This document shows positions 60,781-60,792 of a DNA stretch of 60,792 bases, piece by piece (the first letter of the stretch is position 1; the number at the start of each line of letters is the position of its first letter). The notes beneath the pieces were generated by a model, which worked only from the letters and a program-made list of their open reading frames with translations, did no database searches and had not been told where the DNA came from. Made by a program: the position numbers and the translations under genes. This stretch comes from CAYXLI01 sp964464925. GTDB taxonomy: Bacteria; Acidobacteriota; Terriglobia; Bryobacterales; Bryobacteraceae. The DNA lies in contig CAYXLI010000033.1 in the NCBI GenBank assembly GCA_964464925.1, forward strand, positions 1 to 60,792, given 5' to 3'.

Positions 60781-60792
60781 GAATCGGCGTGG

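Noticed and set aside
60403..60792. An open frame to the right edge ending in a peptide like RRDSNTRPPAPK
   Set aside because: This peptide type is the well-known artefact of translating the antisense of a tRNA-Pro. No good start codon or ribosome site is present.
1..60792. CRISPR arrays, insertion sequences, prophage or integrase genes
   Set aside because: No regularly spaced repeats, transposase-like proteins or terminal inverted repeats were seen. The repeated words found are regulatory sites or receptor-family similarity.

Overview
The window looks like a chromosome segment of an Acidobacteriota bacterium, most likely Bryobacterales/Solibacter-like. This is judged by gene style only: six very long Oar-type TonB-dependent receptors with carboxypeptidase-regulatory N-domains, VCBS/FG-GAP propellers, ThuA-like proteins, a winged-helix/malectin membrane regulator and many Tat-exported sugar enzymes. 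There is no rRNA, IS element or CRISPR array. The only tRNA trace is a mismatched tRNA-Pro-like 3' half at the right edge. The six receptors (1873, 8316, 26554, 37949, 45707 and 52199) cover about a third of the window, so the locus is a string of small nutrient-uptake units separated by housekeeping and export genes.

Layout. 1-1531: two tandem DUF2382 stress-type proteins. 1873-7197: receptor 1 facing a membrane regulator with two malectin domains. 7441-14672: a tightly coupled operon of sugar isomerase, receptor 2, a decayed GH79-like hydrolase, a VCBS propeller and a Gfo/Idh/MocA oxidoreductase, closed by a bidirectional terminator. 14754-20037: a His-rich small protein and a phosphoester island (phospholipase C, an HD-domain gene with an in-frame TGA, and an acid-phosphatase-like enzyme). 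20282-29960: a PEP-mutase-like enzyme, ThuA, lactonase, IclR regulator, ABM protein, SMP-30 lactonase, a ThuA pseudogene and receptor 3. 30134-36664: an RND efflux pump with a divergent TetR. 36790-42886: winged-helix regulator, aldo/keto reductase, receptor 4 and VCBS propeller. 43039-45650: a gene relic, a PQQ dehydrogenase and a pentaheme cytochrome. 45707-50928: receptor 5, then a secreted unknown protein coupled to a cupredoxin. 51081-60253: sialidase and receptor 6, divergent from a GntR regulator, NanA-like lyase, MFS transporter and NanE-NanK fusion. This last block is a compact sialic-acid-type catabolic locus.

The strongest new signal is a 17-bp imperfect palindrome, ATTC-N9-GAAT. 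It lies 6-7 bases upstream of the -35 box of three minus-strand promoters (ThuA, SMP-30 lactonase and receptor 3) that surround an IclR-family gene, so it may define a local IclR regulon. A second clear control element is a pair of GATTATCG(A)TAATC palindromes between receptor 6 and the GntR gene. Three relics (GH79-like, ThuA-like and a sugar-epimerase-like fragment) and one in-frame stop show active gene decay. All similarity statements are from memory of protein families; no search was run.
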